A stretch of 64,000 nucleotides of DNA, taken from contig NZ_CP060436.1 of NCBI RefSeq assembly GCF_003590145.2, positions 654,001 to 718,000 on the forward strand, in the 5' to 3' direction. Origin of the DNA: Pseudooceanicola algae (GTDB lineage: Bacteria; Pseudomonadota; Alphaproteobacteria; Rhodobacterales; Rhodobacteraceae). Shown in pieces: positions 1 through 8,368 of this stretch. The notes below the pieces were generated by a model. It searched no databases, was not told where the DNA came from, and saw only the letters and a list, made by a program, of their open reading frames with translations. Every line of letters starts with the position of its first letter. The stretch's first letter is position 1. Both the position numbers and the translations under genes were made by a program.

Positions 1-1
1 T

Positions 2-190
2 CCGGGCGAGGCGTTGATGACCGATGTCGGCTTTACCGGCGGTGGCGCGGGCAGCGGCATGGTTTATCTGGCCGGCAAGCAGAGCCACAAGATGTCGAAT
101 GACCAGATGGTCGATCACATCGTGGAAGAGGTCGAAAAGCGCGCCGAGGCCATCGAGGCAGGTAATGTTGCGGCCCAGGCCGCCGAATAA
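2..190 (+). CDS. ispG: 4-hydroxy-3-methylbut-2-enyl-diphosphate synthase (flavodoxin), C-terminal end only
   Basis: The window opens inside this gene; only the last 62 codons are present, ending at TAA 188-190. The visible part begins [19 protein letters not shown], which matches the conserved C-terminal block of IspG/GcpE (E. coli has NGPGEAL followed by a GVTGG loop). IspG is a cytoplasmic [4Fe-4S] enzyme of the MEP isoprenoid pathway, converting MEcPP to HMBPP. The Cys ligands and TIM barrel lie upstream, outside the window. The tail ends in a short Ala-rich helix. The next gene is convergent, 18 bp away. The call rests on motif recognition of a short segment. Confidence 0.9.
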   Translation, partial: PGEALMTDVGFTGGGAGSGMVYLAGKQSHKMSNDQMVDHIVEEVEKRAEAIEAGNVAAQAAE

Positions 191-208
191 CCTTCTCTGC
201 CGGGCGAC

Positions 209-943
209 CTATTCCGCCAGGTAGCCTTCCAGCACGACCGCGGGCATCTGCCCGCGGATCAACCGATCCGGCATGACGTAGCTTGGCGCGGTATCCAGGC
301 CGAGTACTTCAAATTGCCGGGCTTGCAGGTCTGCTTCCCTGTTCATCTGCGCGCTTTCGGCCAGGGTCAGAAGCGCCTCGGGGTCGTGGCCGGCCTGCTC
401 AAGAAGCGCCGTTAGGGCGGCGCGGTCCTGCGTGGTGACCTGGGCGCGAAAGCTTATCGCGGCCTCGGCCCCGTGGGTTTCGGCCAGGGCCATGGCCAGA
501 CGGTCGGGCAGGGTGGTGGACAGGCTGCGAATTTCGAACCGTTTGTCAGGATGCTGCACCGCAAGGACGCGCAGTTCGGCTTCGGCCCTTTGACAGGCCG
601 GGCAATCGGCACGGGTAAACAGGGTCAGGCTGGCAGTCACCTGCGGCCCGATGCCCTGCGGCGAGACAGCGAACAGGCGCGGGGCCTCTGTCCCGATCTG
701 GCCGAGGTCGCTGGTGATCTCATCCTGAAGCGGTTGCCAACTGGCGTCGGATTGCGCGGCCGCGACCTGGGCCAGGGCTTCGTCGACAAGCTCGGGCTCC
801 TGCGTCAGCAACTGGCGCATTTCCTGATCCATCAGGGCCGGTTGACGCTTTAACCTTGCTACCCAGTCGCCTGCGTGCCCCGGCAGAGGCAGCAGAAGGA
901 CCAGCGCGCAGGCGCTGATCCGGGACATTTTGGCCCGGGTCAC
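209..943 (-). CDS. Periplasmic thioredoxin-fold protein (CPAC motif)
   Basis: A 244-residue secreted protein. A hydrophobic signal segment (about residues 8-24, ending PGHA-GD) is followed by a helical region and a thioredoxin-like core whose LFTRADCPACQRAE segment carries a CPAC redox motif at Cys114-Cys117. This indicates a thiol-disulfide oxidoreductase or isomerase of the envelope; the substrate is unknown. The start used is GTG at 943, overlapping the TGA of the upstream DsbA-family gene (GTGA, so translational coupling). An in-frame ATG at 928 gives a tighter signal peptide and is equally possible. The two Trx-fold genes form a pair, so this one may act as reductant or partner for the other. 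The family assignment is moderate; the fold is clear. Confidence 0.75.
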   Translation of the reverse strand: MTRAKMSRISACALVLLLPLPGHAGDWVARLKRQPALMDQEMRQLLTQEPELVDEALAQVAAAQSDASWQPLQDEITSDLGQIGTEAPRLFAVSPQGIGPQVTASLTLFTRADCPACQRAEAELRVLAVQHPDKRFEIRSLSTTLPDRLAMALAETHGAEAAISFRAQVTTQDRAALTALLEQAGHDPEALLTLAESAQMNREADLQARQFEVLGLDTAPSYVMPDRLIRGQMPAVVLEGYLAE

Positions 944-1704
944 TCGGACCGGATGTCGGCGACCATTTCGCGCATGCTCGCCAGCGGCAGGTATCCGCGC
1001 AGCATGGTGTCGGACAGCACGAAGGTCGGGGTCCCGGTGATGTTCATCTGCTGCGCCAGTCTGCGGGTCGTGGCGATTTCCTCGTCGATCACGTCATCAG
1101 ACAGGCGGGCAAGAATCGGCGCGGGGTCCAGTCCGAGACCTTCCAGAAGACGTGTCGAGGCAACCTCGTCAAAGCCGCCGGTATAGGTCATCATCGCGTC
1201 ATGCAGCGCCTTGTATGCGTCGTCCCCGGATTCGAGCCGCGTCGCGATGGCCAGTCGCGATGCCGCGACAGAGGATTCTCCGAGGATCGGGAACTCCTTC
1301 AGGACAAAGCGGATATTGCCATCGCTTTCGACCAGTTGTTCGACGTCTTCAAAGGCCTTGCGGCAGTAGCTGCAGCGGTAGTCCATGAATTCGACCAATG
1401 TCACGTCGCCGTCCGGATTGCCGCCGACCCAGCTGAACCCGTCGTCGAAAAGCGCATCGGAATTATCCTTTACCAGGTCGATATCGTCCTGGGCGGCTTG
1501 TTCTGCCTGGCGGGTTTCCATCGCTTGAGCGGCCTCGAAGATCACCTCGGGGCTATCCAGAAGATAGGCCCGGACCTCGGCGCGGAAAGCGGTGCGGTCG
1601 GCCTCTGACAGCTCCGAAGACCCCAGCCGGGGCGCGATGGCAAGGCCGAGGGCCAGGCCCGCGATCCCAAGAACGGCGGGGAGTACAAGAGAGCTGCTGC
1701 GCAT
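940..1704 (-). CDS. DsbA-family thiol:disulfide oxidoreductase
   Basis: A 254-residue protein with an N-terminal signal or anchor segment (residues 5-25) and a DsbA/thioredoxin core. The active site is CSYC at residues 111-114 after VTLVEFMDYR, the usual beta-strand before the DsbA motif. A cis-proline TGTPTFV loop follows near residue 225. Residues 30-90 form the extra helical region seen in the Com1/BdbD-like branch. It probably oxidises or isomerises cysteines in the periplasm. The ATG at 1704 is chosen because AAAGGA lies just upstream and the signal peptide begins there; the open frame continues 51 codons further but without signal features. It is followed with overlap by the CPAC protein. 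Confidence 0.88.
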   Translation of the reverse strand: MRSSSLVLPAVLGIAGLALGLAIAPRLGSSELSEADRTAFRAEVRAYLLDSPEVIFEAAQAMETRQAEQAAQDDIDLVKDNSDALFDDGFSWVGGNPDGDVTLVEFMDYRCSYCRKAFEDVEQLVESDGNIRFVLKEFPILGESSVAASRLAIATRLESGDDAYKALHDAMMTYTGGFDEVASTRLLEGLGLDPAPILARLSDDVIDEEIATTRRLAQQMNITGTPTFVLSDTMLRGYLPLASMREMVADIRSE

Positions 1705-1747
1705 GGGATGGTCCTTTTTGTCGGCGAAGGGGACGGCGAAAGATCGT

Positions 1748-3100
1748 TCAGGGCTTCTCGGCATTCTCCGAGGCAACAACCACATCACGCGCCCGCTGCC
1801 AAGAGGGCGAGCCACGCGACAAAAGGCCCTCGGCCCGTCGGGCCTGGATGCCGGCATCCTTCAGGCGCCCGTAGAGCGCATGATATTCGGCGATCGACAG
1901 GGCGGCCATGCCGGGCTGTCCAAGCTGCGCATAGGCCGACCCGAGATCGCGCATCACGCCGCCGTTGCGGTAATCCGCGGCGCGGGCGCGTTCCAGTACC
2001 GGCAGGGCCTGCTGCAGGCGCGCCGTGCCACCCTGGACCACCATCGCGTGACCGAGAGAGGCCAGGATCAGCCCGTCGTTCGGGGCCAGCGTGCTGGCGC
2101 GGCGATAGGCGGCCTCGGCGGCGGCAAACTGGCGACCTTCCAGCAGGATCTGGCCCTTCAGCTCGTGATAATAGGCGTCATCGGGACGGATCGCCAAAGC
2201 CCGGTCCAACTGCTGGACCGCGCCGCGCCAGTCCGAAAGCCGGTGATTGGCCACGGCCAGCCGCATGTATTCGATATCGGGTGCAAGGCTTTCGTCGGCG
2301 CGTTGCCGGGTCCATTTCGGCGGTTGCAGAAAGGCCGAGATCTTGCCCTTGGCGCGTTCGTACCAATAGGTATCCTGGTCGACATCGAGCCGCGGATCGG
2401 GGCCATAACTTTGGGACAGGGCGGTCAGGCTGCGCAGGCGGTCGCGGGACACCGGGTGGGATTGCGCATAGGGATCGCGGCGGGATTCCGACAGGGTTTC
2501 CTGCCCGGCGAAGATCTGCATCGCGTCGATGGCCCCACGGGCGCCGCGCCCGGATTGGGACAGATAGCGAATGGCACTTTGATCGGCGCTGCTTTCCTCG
2601 GCCCGGCTATGGGCGAAGAAGCCGCGCCGCGCGGAATTGGCCACGCCGAGGCCCGCCGCCGCCAGGGCCGGCTGACCGGTGCCCGCTGCAGTCGCCACTG
2701 CCAAAGCCATGCCAAGCCCGGCCACGCGCGAGGCATATTGCGCGTTCAACCGCCGTCGGGTCAGGTGGCCATTCGCGATATGTGCGGCCTCGTGGGCGAT
2801 GATGAATTGCAGCGCGGCGGCCGAACTGGTGCGCTGCAGCAGGCCGGAATGGATGTAGATCGCGTTTGGATCGACGACAAAGGCATTCAGGCTGGGATCC
2901 TGCACCACCAGCACCTTCAGCGCGCTGGAAAGACCTGCCGCGCGCAGGACCGGTTGGGCCAGCCGATTGAGGGCATGTTCAATGTCCGGATCGCGCAGGA
3001 CCGTCACTGCCTGTGCGGGAAGGGCGAGTAAAACCAGTGCAAACGCCAAAACTGTGCGCAGGCGCACCGGTTTGCCCCCCCGAAGCACCCCCCCCGCCAT
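1748..3100 (-). CDS. M48 family metalloprotease with TPR domain (BepA-like)
   Basis: A 450-residue secreted zinc protease. The signal peptide covers about residues 12-31 (VLAFALVLLALPAQA). The gluzincin motif HEAAH (His103, Glu104, His107) lies in the peptidase M48 domain, with the third zinc ligand in EESSAD near Glu169. The C-terminal half (about 300-430) has tetratricopeptide-like helices such as DDAYYHELKGQILLEGRQF. This layout is that of BepA/YfgC, which degrades or assists folding of outer-membrane proteins such as LptD. That fits the neighbouring disulfide-forming proteins. The start at 3100 is the first ATG before the signal peptide; longer forms would run into the divergent aminotransferase start. 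A GTG 12 codons in is an alternative. Confidence 0.88.
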   Translation of the reverse strand: MAGGVLRGGKPVRLRTVLAFALVLLALPAQAVTVLRDPDIEHALNRLAQPVLRAAGLSSALKVLVVQDPSLNAFVVDPNAIYIHSGLLQRTSSAAALQFIIAHEAAHIANGHLTRRRLNAQYASRVAGLGMALAVATAAGTGQPALAAAGLGVANSARRGFFAHSRAEESSADQSAIRYLSQSGRGARGAIDAMQIFAGQETLSESRRDPYAQSHPVSRDRLRSLTALSQSYGPDPRLDVDQDTYWYERAKGKISAFLQPPKWTRQRADESLAPDIEYMRLAVANHRLSDWRGAVQQLDRALAIRPDDAYYHELKGQILLEGRQFAAAEAAYRRASTLAPNDGLILASLGHAMVVQGGTARLQQALPVLERARAADYRNGGVMRDLGSAYAQLGQPGMAALSIAEYHALYGRLKDAGIQARRAEGLLSRGSPSWQRARDVVVASENAEKP

Positions 3101-3161
3101 TGACCTGAGCGGCCCGGCCTGTTGAAACGACCCTATCACGGAGCCAGTCTCGGAGATCAGC

Positions 3162-4319
3162 ATGAGAGTTTCAAGCCGCGGAGATATCGATCCTTTCATT
3201 GTGATGGATGTCATGACGCGGGCGGCAGAACTGGAAGCGCAAGGCAGGCACATCGTTCACATGGAAGTCGGGCAGCCAGGCACGCCGGCGCCGCTGGGGG
3301 CCCGGCGGGCGCTGACATCCGCGCTGGAATCCGAAAGCCTCGGCTATTCCCTGACCGTGGGGATGCAGGATCTGCGCCAGCGTATCGCGCAGCTTTACGA
3401 CGAATGGTACGGCATCGACCTTGATCCGGAGCGGGTGATCGTGACCACCGGGTCCTCGGGTGGTTTCCTGCTGACCTTCGCGTCGCTGTTCGACGCCGGT
3501 GCGCGTGTCGGGATCGGCGCGCCGGGTTATCCCTCCTACCTGCAATTGCTCAAAGCTACGGACCTGGAGCCGGTGGTCCTGCAAACGCAGGAAGCCGCGC
3601 GGTTCCAGCCCCGGCCAGACGACATTCGCGGGCGGAACCTTGAGGGGCTGATGGTCGCCTCGCCGGGCAATCCGTCGGGCACCATGCTGTCGCGTCCGGC
3701 GCTGACACGGCTGATGGAAGCGGCGGCGGATGAGGAGATCAGCTTTATCTCCGACGAGATCTATCACGGGCTGCATTACGAGGACCGCGCGGTCAGTGCG
3801 CTGGAAATTTCGGATCAGGCCTATGTGATCAATTCGTTTTCGAAGTATTTCAGCATGACGGGTTGGCGCGTCGGCTGGATGGTGGTGCCCGAAGACCATG
3901 TGCGCCGGGTGGAACGCATCGCCCAGCACATGTTCATCTGCGCCCCCACGGCGTCGCAGGTTGCGGCCTGCGCGGCGATGGATTGCCCCGAAGAACTGAA
4001 TGCCAACCTGACCGTCTATGCCCGCAACCGCGCGCTGATGCTGGATCAATTGCCCAAGGCGGGCTTTCGCCGCATCGCCCCGCCCGACGGAGGCTTCTAC
4101 CTATATGCCGATGTCAGCGACCTGACCTCGGATTCGCGCATTTTTGCACGCGAAATCCTGGAAAAGGCCGGGGTGGCCGTGACACCGGGTCTGGATTTCG
4201 ACAAGGCGCGGGGCAAGGGGACGCTGCGGTTTTCCTATGCCGCTGCCAGCGAGGAAATCCGCGAAGGTCTTGATCGGCTGAAGGTCTTCATGGCCGAACG
4301 CGAGGCCGTGCGCGCCTAG
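3162..4319 (+). CDS. Class I/II PLP-dependent aminotransferase
   Basis: A 385-residue fold-type I aminotransferase of the cytoplasm. Visible landmarks are the NPSG motif at Asn170, the SDEIYHG motif with the pyridine-nitrogen Asp198, the PLP Schiff-base Lys228 in NSFSKYFSMTGWR, and a C-terminal substrate-carboxylate Arg in the TLRFSYA segment. The length is typical of the AspC/AlaT-like group; the amino donor cannot be read from the sequence. The start ATG has GGAG eight bases upstream. It is divergent from the M48 protease and its stop overlaps the convergent regulator gene by four bases (CTAG, read as TAG on both strands). Confidence 0.9.
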   Translation: MRVSSRGDIDPFIVMDVMTRAAELEAQGRHIVHMEVGQPGTPAPLGARRALTSALESESLGYSLTVGMQDLRQRIAQLYDEWYGIDLDPERVIVTTGSSGGFLLTFASLFDAGARVGIGAPGYPSYLQLLKATDLEPVVLQTQEAARFQPRPDDIRGRNLEGLMVASPGNPSGTMLSRPALTRLMEAAADEEISFISDEIYHGLHYEDRAVSALEISDQAYVINSFSKYFSMTGWRVGWMVVPEDHVRRVERIAQHMFICAPTASQVAACAAMDCPEELNANLTVYARNRALMLDQLPKAGFRRIAPPDGGFYLYADVSDLTSDSRIFAREILEKAGVAVTPGLDFDKARGKGTLRFSYAAASEEIREGLDRLKVFMAEREAVRA

Positions 4320-5137
4320 CTGAACGGGTGGTCGAGGCGTAGCAACCGGCGATGGAAGGTCGGCAGGGCGCCAAGTTCCACCAGGCCGGAGCGCCGGGCT
4401 GCTTGCAGGATCGCCCCTGAATTGGTCGGCAGCAATTCATAGACCATGCGCGAGGCCCGCGGGCCGCTGATCGCTTCGCGGATCGTGCGGGTCACGTAGC
4501 CTTCCCAGAAATTGTTGTCGAAGGCGGCGACAGGCGACAGGAAATTGAACGAACAGGTGGCCGCGCCGCGCCGTGCGATCAGCGCCGCAACGCCTTGTTC
4601 CTGCGCAAGGAAGACACCACGGAACTCGCGGCTCTGGCCATCGGTCGGCAGGCCCTGCTGGCGCATTGCCTCACGCGCCTCGTAGCCGCGCACGAAGGTA
4701 AATCCGTCCCGTCGATAGACCTGCACCAGCCCCATGACCGCCAGCGAGGAATCCACGAAGCTGAGCCGGGAAAACCTGTAGATCCCGGAGGGCAACATCG
4801 CCGTGTCGAATTCGGCCGCGTGGCGTCCCAGATAGCCGACGATTTCCGGATGGCTGAGGATGCCCTGGCTGACCGGGTGCAAAAGGTCGACGGGTTCCAG
4901 CAGGATGCGCGCATCGGTGCCGAAGAACCGGCAGATCCGATGCAGCACGTCCGGGCGCGGAAAGCTTTCGCCGGACAGGTAGCGGTTGAATTGCGTGCGG
5001 TTGATCCCAAGATCCCGGCACAGCCCCGCAACCGAGGGATAGATCGAACTGAGCTGACGCAGGTTGGCGCCAAAGATGTTGCGGATCTCGACGGGTTTCA
5101 ATTCTGACTGTTCGGACGTCGGACGTGTTGTCGGCAC
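4316..5137 (-). CDS. Helix-turn-helix (XRE-type) transcriptional regulator with C-terminal sensor-like region
   Basis: A 273-residue cytoplasmic regulator. Residues about 20-75 form an XRE-like HTH (IFGANLRQL...LCRDLGINRTQFNRYLSGESFPRP), followed by a 190-residue C-terminal region without a recognised domain. The GTG at 5137 is chosen because GGAG lies eight bases upstream. The frame is open to a GTG at 5230, but that site lacks a ribosome-binding sequence and sits next to a TATATA promoter-like element at about 5240. The target genes are unknown; the divergent small gene at 5369 is the nearest candidate. Its 3' end overlaps the aminotransferase stop tail to tail. Homologues of this architecture are, in my recollection, common in roseobacters. 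Confidence 0.75.
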   Translation of the reverse strand: MPTTRPTSEQSELKPVEIRNIFGANLRQLSSIYPSVAGLCRDLGINRTQFNRYLSGESFPRPDVLHRICRFFGTDARILLEPVDLLHPVSQGILSHPEIVGYLGRHAAEFDTAMLPSGIYRFSRLSFVDSSLAVMGLVQVYRRDGFTFVRGYEAREAMRQQGLPTDGQSREFRGVFLAQEQGVAALIARRGAATCSFNFLSPVAAFDNNFWEGYVTRTIREAISGPRASRMVYELLPTNSGAILQAARRSGLVELGALPTFHRRLLRLDHPFS

Positions 5138-5368
5138 CTTCGGGTCTCCGCTGTTCTCTATGTAGGCAGGCTGTTCGTCTGATGACCGTTTTCGGGTCGA
5201 ATTTCGGGGTGTGATGCCAATCCGCGTCACGATTGCATCTATATAACGTCACATGCGGGAAATTGCGACACAAATTCAGACATTACAATACGCAAACGGG
5301 CATGTCCAAAGGTCGGATTTTGCCCCATTGTGAACAACATGACGTCACTTCTTGCGGCGGAGAAGCGC

Positions 5369-5761
5369 ATGTTTGGAATAGTTTTATGGAGATCCCCCGA
5401 CAGCAAATCTGCTGTCGTCTGGTGTGAAGATCATGGGGATCTTGCCTTTTTCCGGTCCGGGACAAGTCGGACCACGAAAGGGGAGATCTGCCTGGAGGCA
5501 GGTGACCTGCTTCAGTTTGACCTGTCCGAATTCGGAGAGATCCGGTTGGTCGAAGACCCGCATCTTATCGAGGAAGAGCATTACCCCTGCCTTGCCCGGC
5601 GTCTTCGCGAGGCCGGCGGCGGCGTGAAATCCGCCCGGGAGATGCCCCAGATGGAAGCACAGGCCGGGACCAATGTCGGCAACCATGGTCGTACCGTGGT
5701 GCCGTTCCCCGGCAAGTTCGTCGACGACAGGGAACAACCCAGAAGCCTGCGGTTGTCCTGA
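5369..5761 (+). CDS. Conserved small protein of unknown function
   Basis: A 130-residue protein without signal peptide or membrane segment. The N-terminal half (MFGIVLWRSPDSKSAVVWCEDHGDLAFF) is well structured in composition and carries a CEDHGD motif. The second half is acidic and then low in complexity, ending VPFPGKFVDDREQ. I recognise this as a type found in Rhodobacteraceae but know no function. The ATG at 5369 is chosen because GGAGA precedes it by five bases; the frame also opens at GTG 5330 and ATG 5339 without a ribosome-binding site. It is divergent from the HTH regulator, so it may be that regulator's target, and ends at a shared terminator facing ilvH. Confidence 0.6.
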   Translation: MFGIVLWRSPDSKSAVVWCEDHGDLAFFRSGTSRTTKGEICLEAGDLLQFDLSEFGEIRLVEDPHLIEEEHYPCLARRLREAGGGVKSAREMPQMEAQAGTNVGNHGRTVVPFPGKFVDDREQPRSLRLS

Positions 5762-5790
5762 GCGATCCAAGACCGGACAAACCAATGTAA

Positions 5791-5818
5791 AGGGCCGCGC
5801 CAGAAATGGCGCGGCCCT
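5791..5818. terminator. Bidirectional hairpin terminator between convergent genes
   Basis: A perfect 10-bp inverted repeat, GGGCCGCGCC at 5792-5801 and GGCGCGGCCC at 5808-5817 with a six-base loop. It lies between the stop of the small gene at 5761 and the stop of ilvH at 5853. Flanking A/T on both sides (TGTAAA before, TGATCATTT after) allows it to end transcription from either direction. Confidence 0.75.
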
Positions 5819-5852
5819 GATCATTTGCACCTGAGGCAAAAGCCCCTCGGCG

Positions 5853-6416
5853 TCAGGTATCGCCGCGTTTCAATGCCGCGACCCCGGTGCGGGCCAGTTC
5901 GTTCAGGCCGAGAGGACGCATCAGATCGGCAAAGGCATCGATCTTTTCCGGCGTACCGGTCAGTTCGAAGACAAAGCTGGACAGCGTGCTGTCCACCACC
6001 TTGGCGCGGAAGATATCTGCCAAACGCAGGGCCTCGACCCGCTTTTCGCCTTCGGCGACCACCTTCAGCAATGCCAGTTCGCGTTCGACGGACGGGCCTT
6101 CGACGGTCAGGTCATTGACCTGATGCACTGGCACAATGCGGCCAAGCTGGGCCTTGATCTGTTCGATCACCGCAGGGGTGCCGGTGGTCACGATGGTGAT
6201 GCGCGACCGGTGGCCGGTATGGTCGACCTCGGCCACGGTCAGGCTTTCGATGTTGTAGCCACGGCCCGAAAACAGCCCGATAACGCGCGCCAGCACACCA
6301 GGTTCGTTTTCGACCAGCACCGCGAGGGTGTGTTTCTCGATCACTTCGGAATGCGGATCCCGAAGCGCATAGACGGAATGGCTGGATGCGCCATGTTCGA
6401 TCTTGAGAGGGGACAT
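5853..6416 (-). CDS. ilvH: Acetolactate synthase small (regulatory) subunit
   Basis: A 187-residue ACT-domain protein. The HTLAVLVENEPGVLARVIGLFSG segment (about residues 29-51) and the following GYNIESLTV are the hallmark of IlvH/IlvN, the subunit that confers valine feedback inhibition on acetohydroxyacid synthase. The C-terminal half matches the family's second domain (AQLGRIVPVHQVNDL, then LRLADIFRAKVVD). It starts ten bases after the stop of ilvB on the same strand; ATG 6416 has AAGGAAA upstream. It works in the cytoplasm in the isoleucine, valine and leucine pathway and is co-transcribed with ilvB under the attenuator at about 8223-8330. Confidence 0.95.
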   Translation of the reverse strand: MSPLKIEHGASSHSVYALRDPHSEVIEKHTLAVLVENEPGVLARVIGLFSGRGYNIESLTVAEVDHTGHRSRITIVTTGTPAVIEQIKAQLGRIVPVHQVNDLTVEGPSVERELALLKVVAEGEKRVEALRLADIFRAKVVDSTLSSFVFELTGTPEKIDAFADLMRPLGLNELARTGVAALKRGDT

Positions 6417-6426
6417 CTGCGTTTCC

Positions 6427-8172
6427 TTAGACCAGAGCGCCGCCACCGGCGAAGGCTTCTGCCTCTGCGCCAAGCAGGATTTCGTTATGCGGCTTGCCCG
6501 ACGGGATCATCGGGAAGCAGTTTTCGTGTTTCTCGACCCGGCAGTCGAAGATCACCGGACCGTCGTGGTTGATCATTTCCATGATCGCATCATCCAGATC
6601 GGCGGGATCCGTGCACAGGATGCCCTTGACGCCAAAGGCCTCGGCCAGTTTGACGAAGTCGGGCAGGCTTTCGGACCAGGAATGGGAATAGCGTTGTCCG
6701 TGCATCAATTCCTGCCACTGCCGGACCATGCCGAGGCGTTCGTTGTTCAGGATGAACTGCTTGACCGGCAGGTTGAACTGCACGGCGGTGCCCAGTTCCT
6801 GCATGTTCATCAGCCAGGAGGCTTCGCCCGCGACATTGATGACCAGGGCCTCGGGATGCGCTTGCTGCACGCCGATCGAAGCGGGGAAACCATAACCCAT
6901 GGTGCCCAGCCCCCCGGAGGTCATCCAGCGGTTCGGCCCTTCGAAGTCGAGGAACTGTGCCGCCCACATCTGGTGCTGGCCGACCTCGGTCGTGATGTAG
7001 CGGTCATGGTCCCTGGTCAGCGCCTGAAGGCGTTGCAGGGCGTATTGCGGTTTGATGACCTTGTCGGAGTTCTGGTAATTCAGGCAGTTGACCGCACGCC
7101 ACTGGTCGATCTGTTCCCACCATTTGGCGACCGCCTGGGTGTTGGTCTTGCGCCCCTTGGCTTTCCAGACCTTCAGCACGTCTTCCAGAACATGGGCGAC
7201 ATCCCCGATGATCGGCAGGTCGACATGCACGATCTTGTTGATAGAGGATGGGTCGATATCGATATGCACCTTGGCCGACCCGGGCGAAAATTCATCGATC
7301 TTGCCGGTGATCCGGTCATCGAAACGGGCGCCAACGTTGATCATCAGATCACAGCCGTGCATCGCCAGGTTGGCCTCGTAAAGCCCGTGCATCCCCAGCA
7401 TCCCGAGCCAGCTTTTGCCGCTGGCCGGGTAGGCGCCAAGGCCCATCAGGGTCGAGGTGATCGGGAAGCCGGTCGTTTCGACCAGTTCGGTCAGCAACTG
7501 ACTGGCCGCAGGGCCGGAGTTGATGACACCGCCGCCGGTATAGAAGACCGGGCGTTCGGCGCGTTCGATCATTGCGACCAGATCGTTGATCTGTTCGATC
7601 TCGGCCTTCTTGCGGGGCTGGTAGTGCGAAGTGCGCGCCTTCTGCGGCTCGACATAGCTGCCTTCGGCGAATTGCACGTCCTTCGGGATGTCGATCAACA
7701 CCGGGCCGGGCCGCCCCGAGGTCGCGACATGGAAGGCCTGATGGATCGTGTCTGCCAGCTTTTCGGCGTCCTTGACCAGCCAGTTGTGCTTGGTGCAGGG
7801 GCGGGTGATGCCGACTGTATCGGCCTCCTGGAAGCCATCGGTGCCGATCAGGAAGGTGGCGACCTGGCCGGTCAGGACGACAAGCGGAATGGAATCGAGC
7901 AGCGCGTCGGTCAGCCCGGTCACTGCGTTGGTGGCGCCGGGGCCCGAGGTCACCAGAACGACGCCGGGCTTGCCGGTTGAGCGGGCATAGCCCTCGGCGG
8001 CATGGACCGCGCCCTGTTCGTGGCGCACCAGCACGTGCTGAATTTCGTTTTGCTGGAAAATCTCGTCGTAGATCGGCAGGACGGCGCCGCCCGGATAGCC
8101 GAATACCGTGTCCACACCCTGGTCCTTCAGGGCCTGGATCACCATTCTCGCACCTGTCATCTGACGTGCCAT
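6427..8172 (-). CDS. ilvB: Acetolactate synthase large (catalytic) subunit
   Basis: A 581-residue thiamine-diphosphate enzyme that condenses two pyruvates, or pyruvate with 2-oxobutyrate. The N-terminal domain has VFGYPGGAVLPIYDE and the cofactor-activating Glu52 in RHEQGAVHAAEGYAR, followed by TSGPGATN. The C-terminal ThDP/Mg site reads AGEASWLMNMQEL: the usual GDG aspartate is Glu, which I recall as normal in alphaproteobacterial IlvB/IlvI. The start at ATG 8172 is supported by GGAGAAAAG upstream. It heads an operon with ilvH and lies about 50 bases behind an intrinsic terminator in its own leader, so its expression should depend on readthrough. Confidence 0.96.
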   Translation of the reverse strand: MARQMTGARMVIQALKDQGVDTVFGYPGGAVLPIYDEIFQQNEIQHVLVRHEQGAVHAAEGYARSTGKPGVVLVTSGPGATNAVTGLTDALLDSIPLVVLTGQVATFLIGTDGFQEADTVGITRPCTKHNWLVKDAEKLADTIHQAFHVATSGRPGPVLIDIPKDVQFAEGSYVEPQKARTSHYQPRKKAEIEQINDLVAMIERAERPVFYTGGGVINSGPAASQLLTELVETTGFPITSTLMGLGAYPASGKSWLGMLGMHGLYEANLAMHGCDLMINVGARFDDRITGKIDEFSPGSAKVHIDIDPSSINKIVHVDLPIIGDVAHVLEDVLKVWKAKGRKTNTQAVAKWWEQIDQWRAVNCLNYQNSDKVIKPQYALQRLQALTRDHDRYITTEVGQHQMWAAQFLDFEGPNRWMTSGGLGTMGYGFPASIGVQQAHPEALVINVAGEASWLMNMQELGTAVQFNLPVKQFILNNERLGMVRQWQELMHGQRYSHSWSESLPDFVKLAEAFGVKGILCTDPADLDDAIMEMINHDGPVIFDCRVEKHENCFPMIPSGKPHNEILLGAEAEAFAGGGALV

Positions 8173-8222
8173 CTTCTTTTCTCCGTCACATGCCGCAGCT
8201 TTTGCGGCCAGTTTTGGCAAAT

Positions 8223-8295
8223 AAAAAACCCCCGGTGAAGTTCCGGGGGCGCATGGGATCCTGTCTGGGAAACCGGTGTTACCGGCCCATGCGCC
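8223..8295 (-). promoter_or_regulatory. Transcription attenuator of ilvBH (competing hairpins and intrinsic terminator)
   Basis: Read on the minus strand, a stem CCCCCGG (8249-8243), loop AACTTCA and CCGGGGG (8235-8229) is followed directly by six T residues (8228-8223): a textbook intrinsic terminator 50 bases before the ilvB start. Upstream, GGCGCATGGG (8295-8286) pairs perfectly with CCCATGCGCC (8257-8248), enclosing a small CCGGT/ACCGG hairpin. The right arm of the large stem overlaps the terminator stem by two bases, so the structures can compete. Together with the leader peptide this is the layout of amino-acid attenuation. The exact switching logic needs folding. Confidence 0.88.
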
Positions 8296-8326
8296 TTTTT
8301 CCTGTAATTACCACTAGATCGGTCAT
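8279..8326 (-). CDS. ilvL: ilvBH leader peptide (15 residues)
   Basis: A 15-codon frame upstream of the terminator reads M-T-D-L-V-V-I-T-G-K-R-R-M-G-R then TAA. Four consecutive codons are CTA GTG GTA ATT (Leu-Val-Val-Ile), exactly the three end products of the pathway that ilvBH starts, and CTA and GTA are uncommon codons in this GC-rich window. The end of the frame overlaps the left arm of the large hairpin (8295-8286), so a ribosome stalled at the Leu/Val/Ile run would change which stem forms. It has no strong ribosome-binding site. The position, codon content and downstream terminator together make the call firm despite the length. Confidence 0.85.
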   Translation of the reverse strand: MTDLVVITGKRRMGR

Positions 8327-8368
8327 TTTAAGCGGCTCATCCCAAGGGGGTCTTATTCACTGATGGGT

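Noticed and set aside
4316-5230. Longer form of the HTH regulator from GTG 5230
   Set aside because: No ribosome-binding site, and a TATATA element next to the codon suggests that transcription starts about there; the GTG at 5137 has GGAG upstream.
8323-8340. A second mini-frame (Met-Ser-Arg-Leu-Lys) overlapping the start of the ilv leader peptide
   Set aside because: It is five codons long, has no regulatory codon run and no ribosome-binding site. It may only be chance, though its ATGA overlap with the leader was noted.
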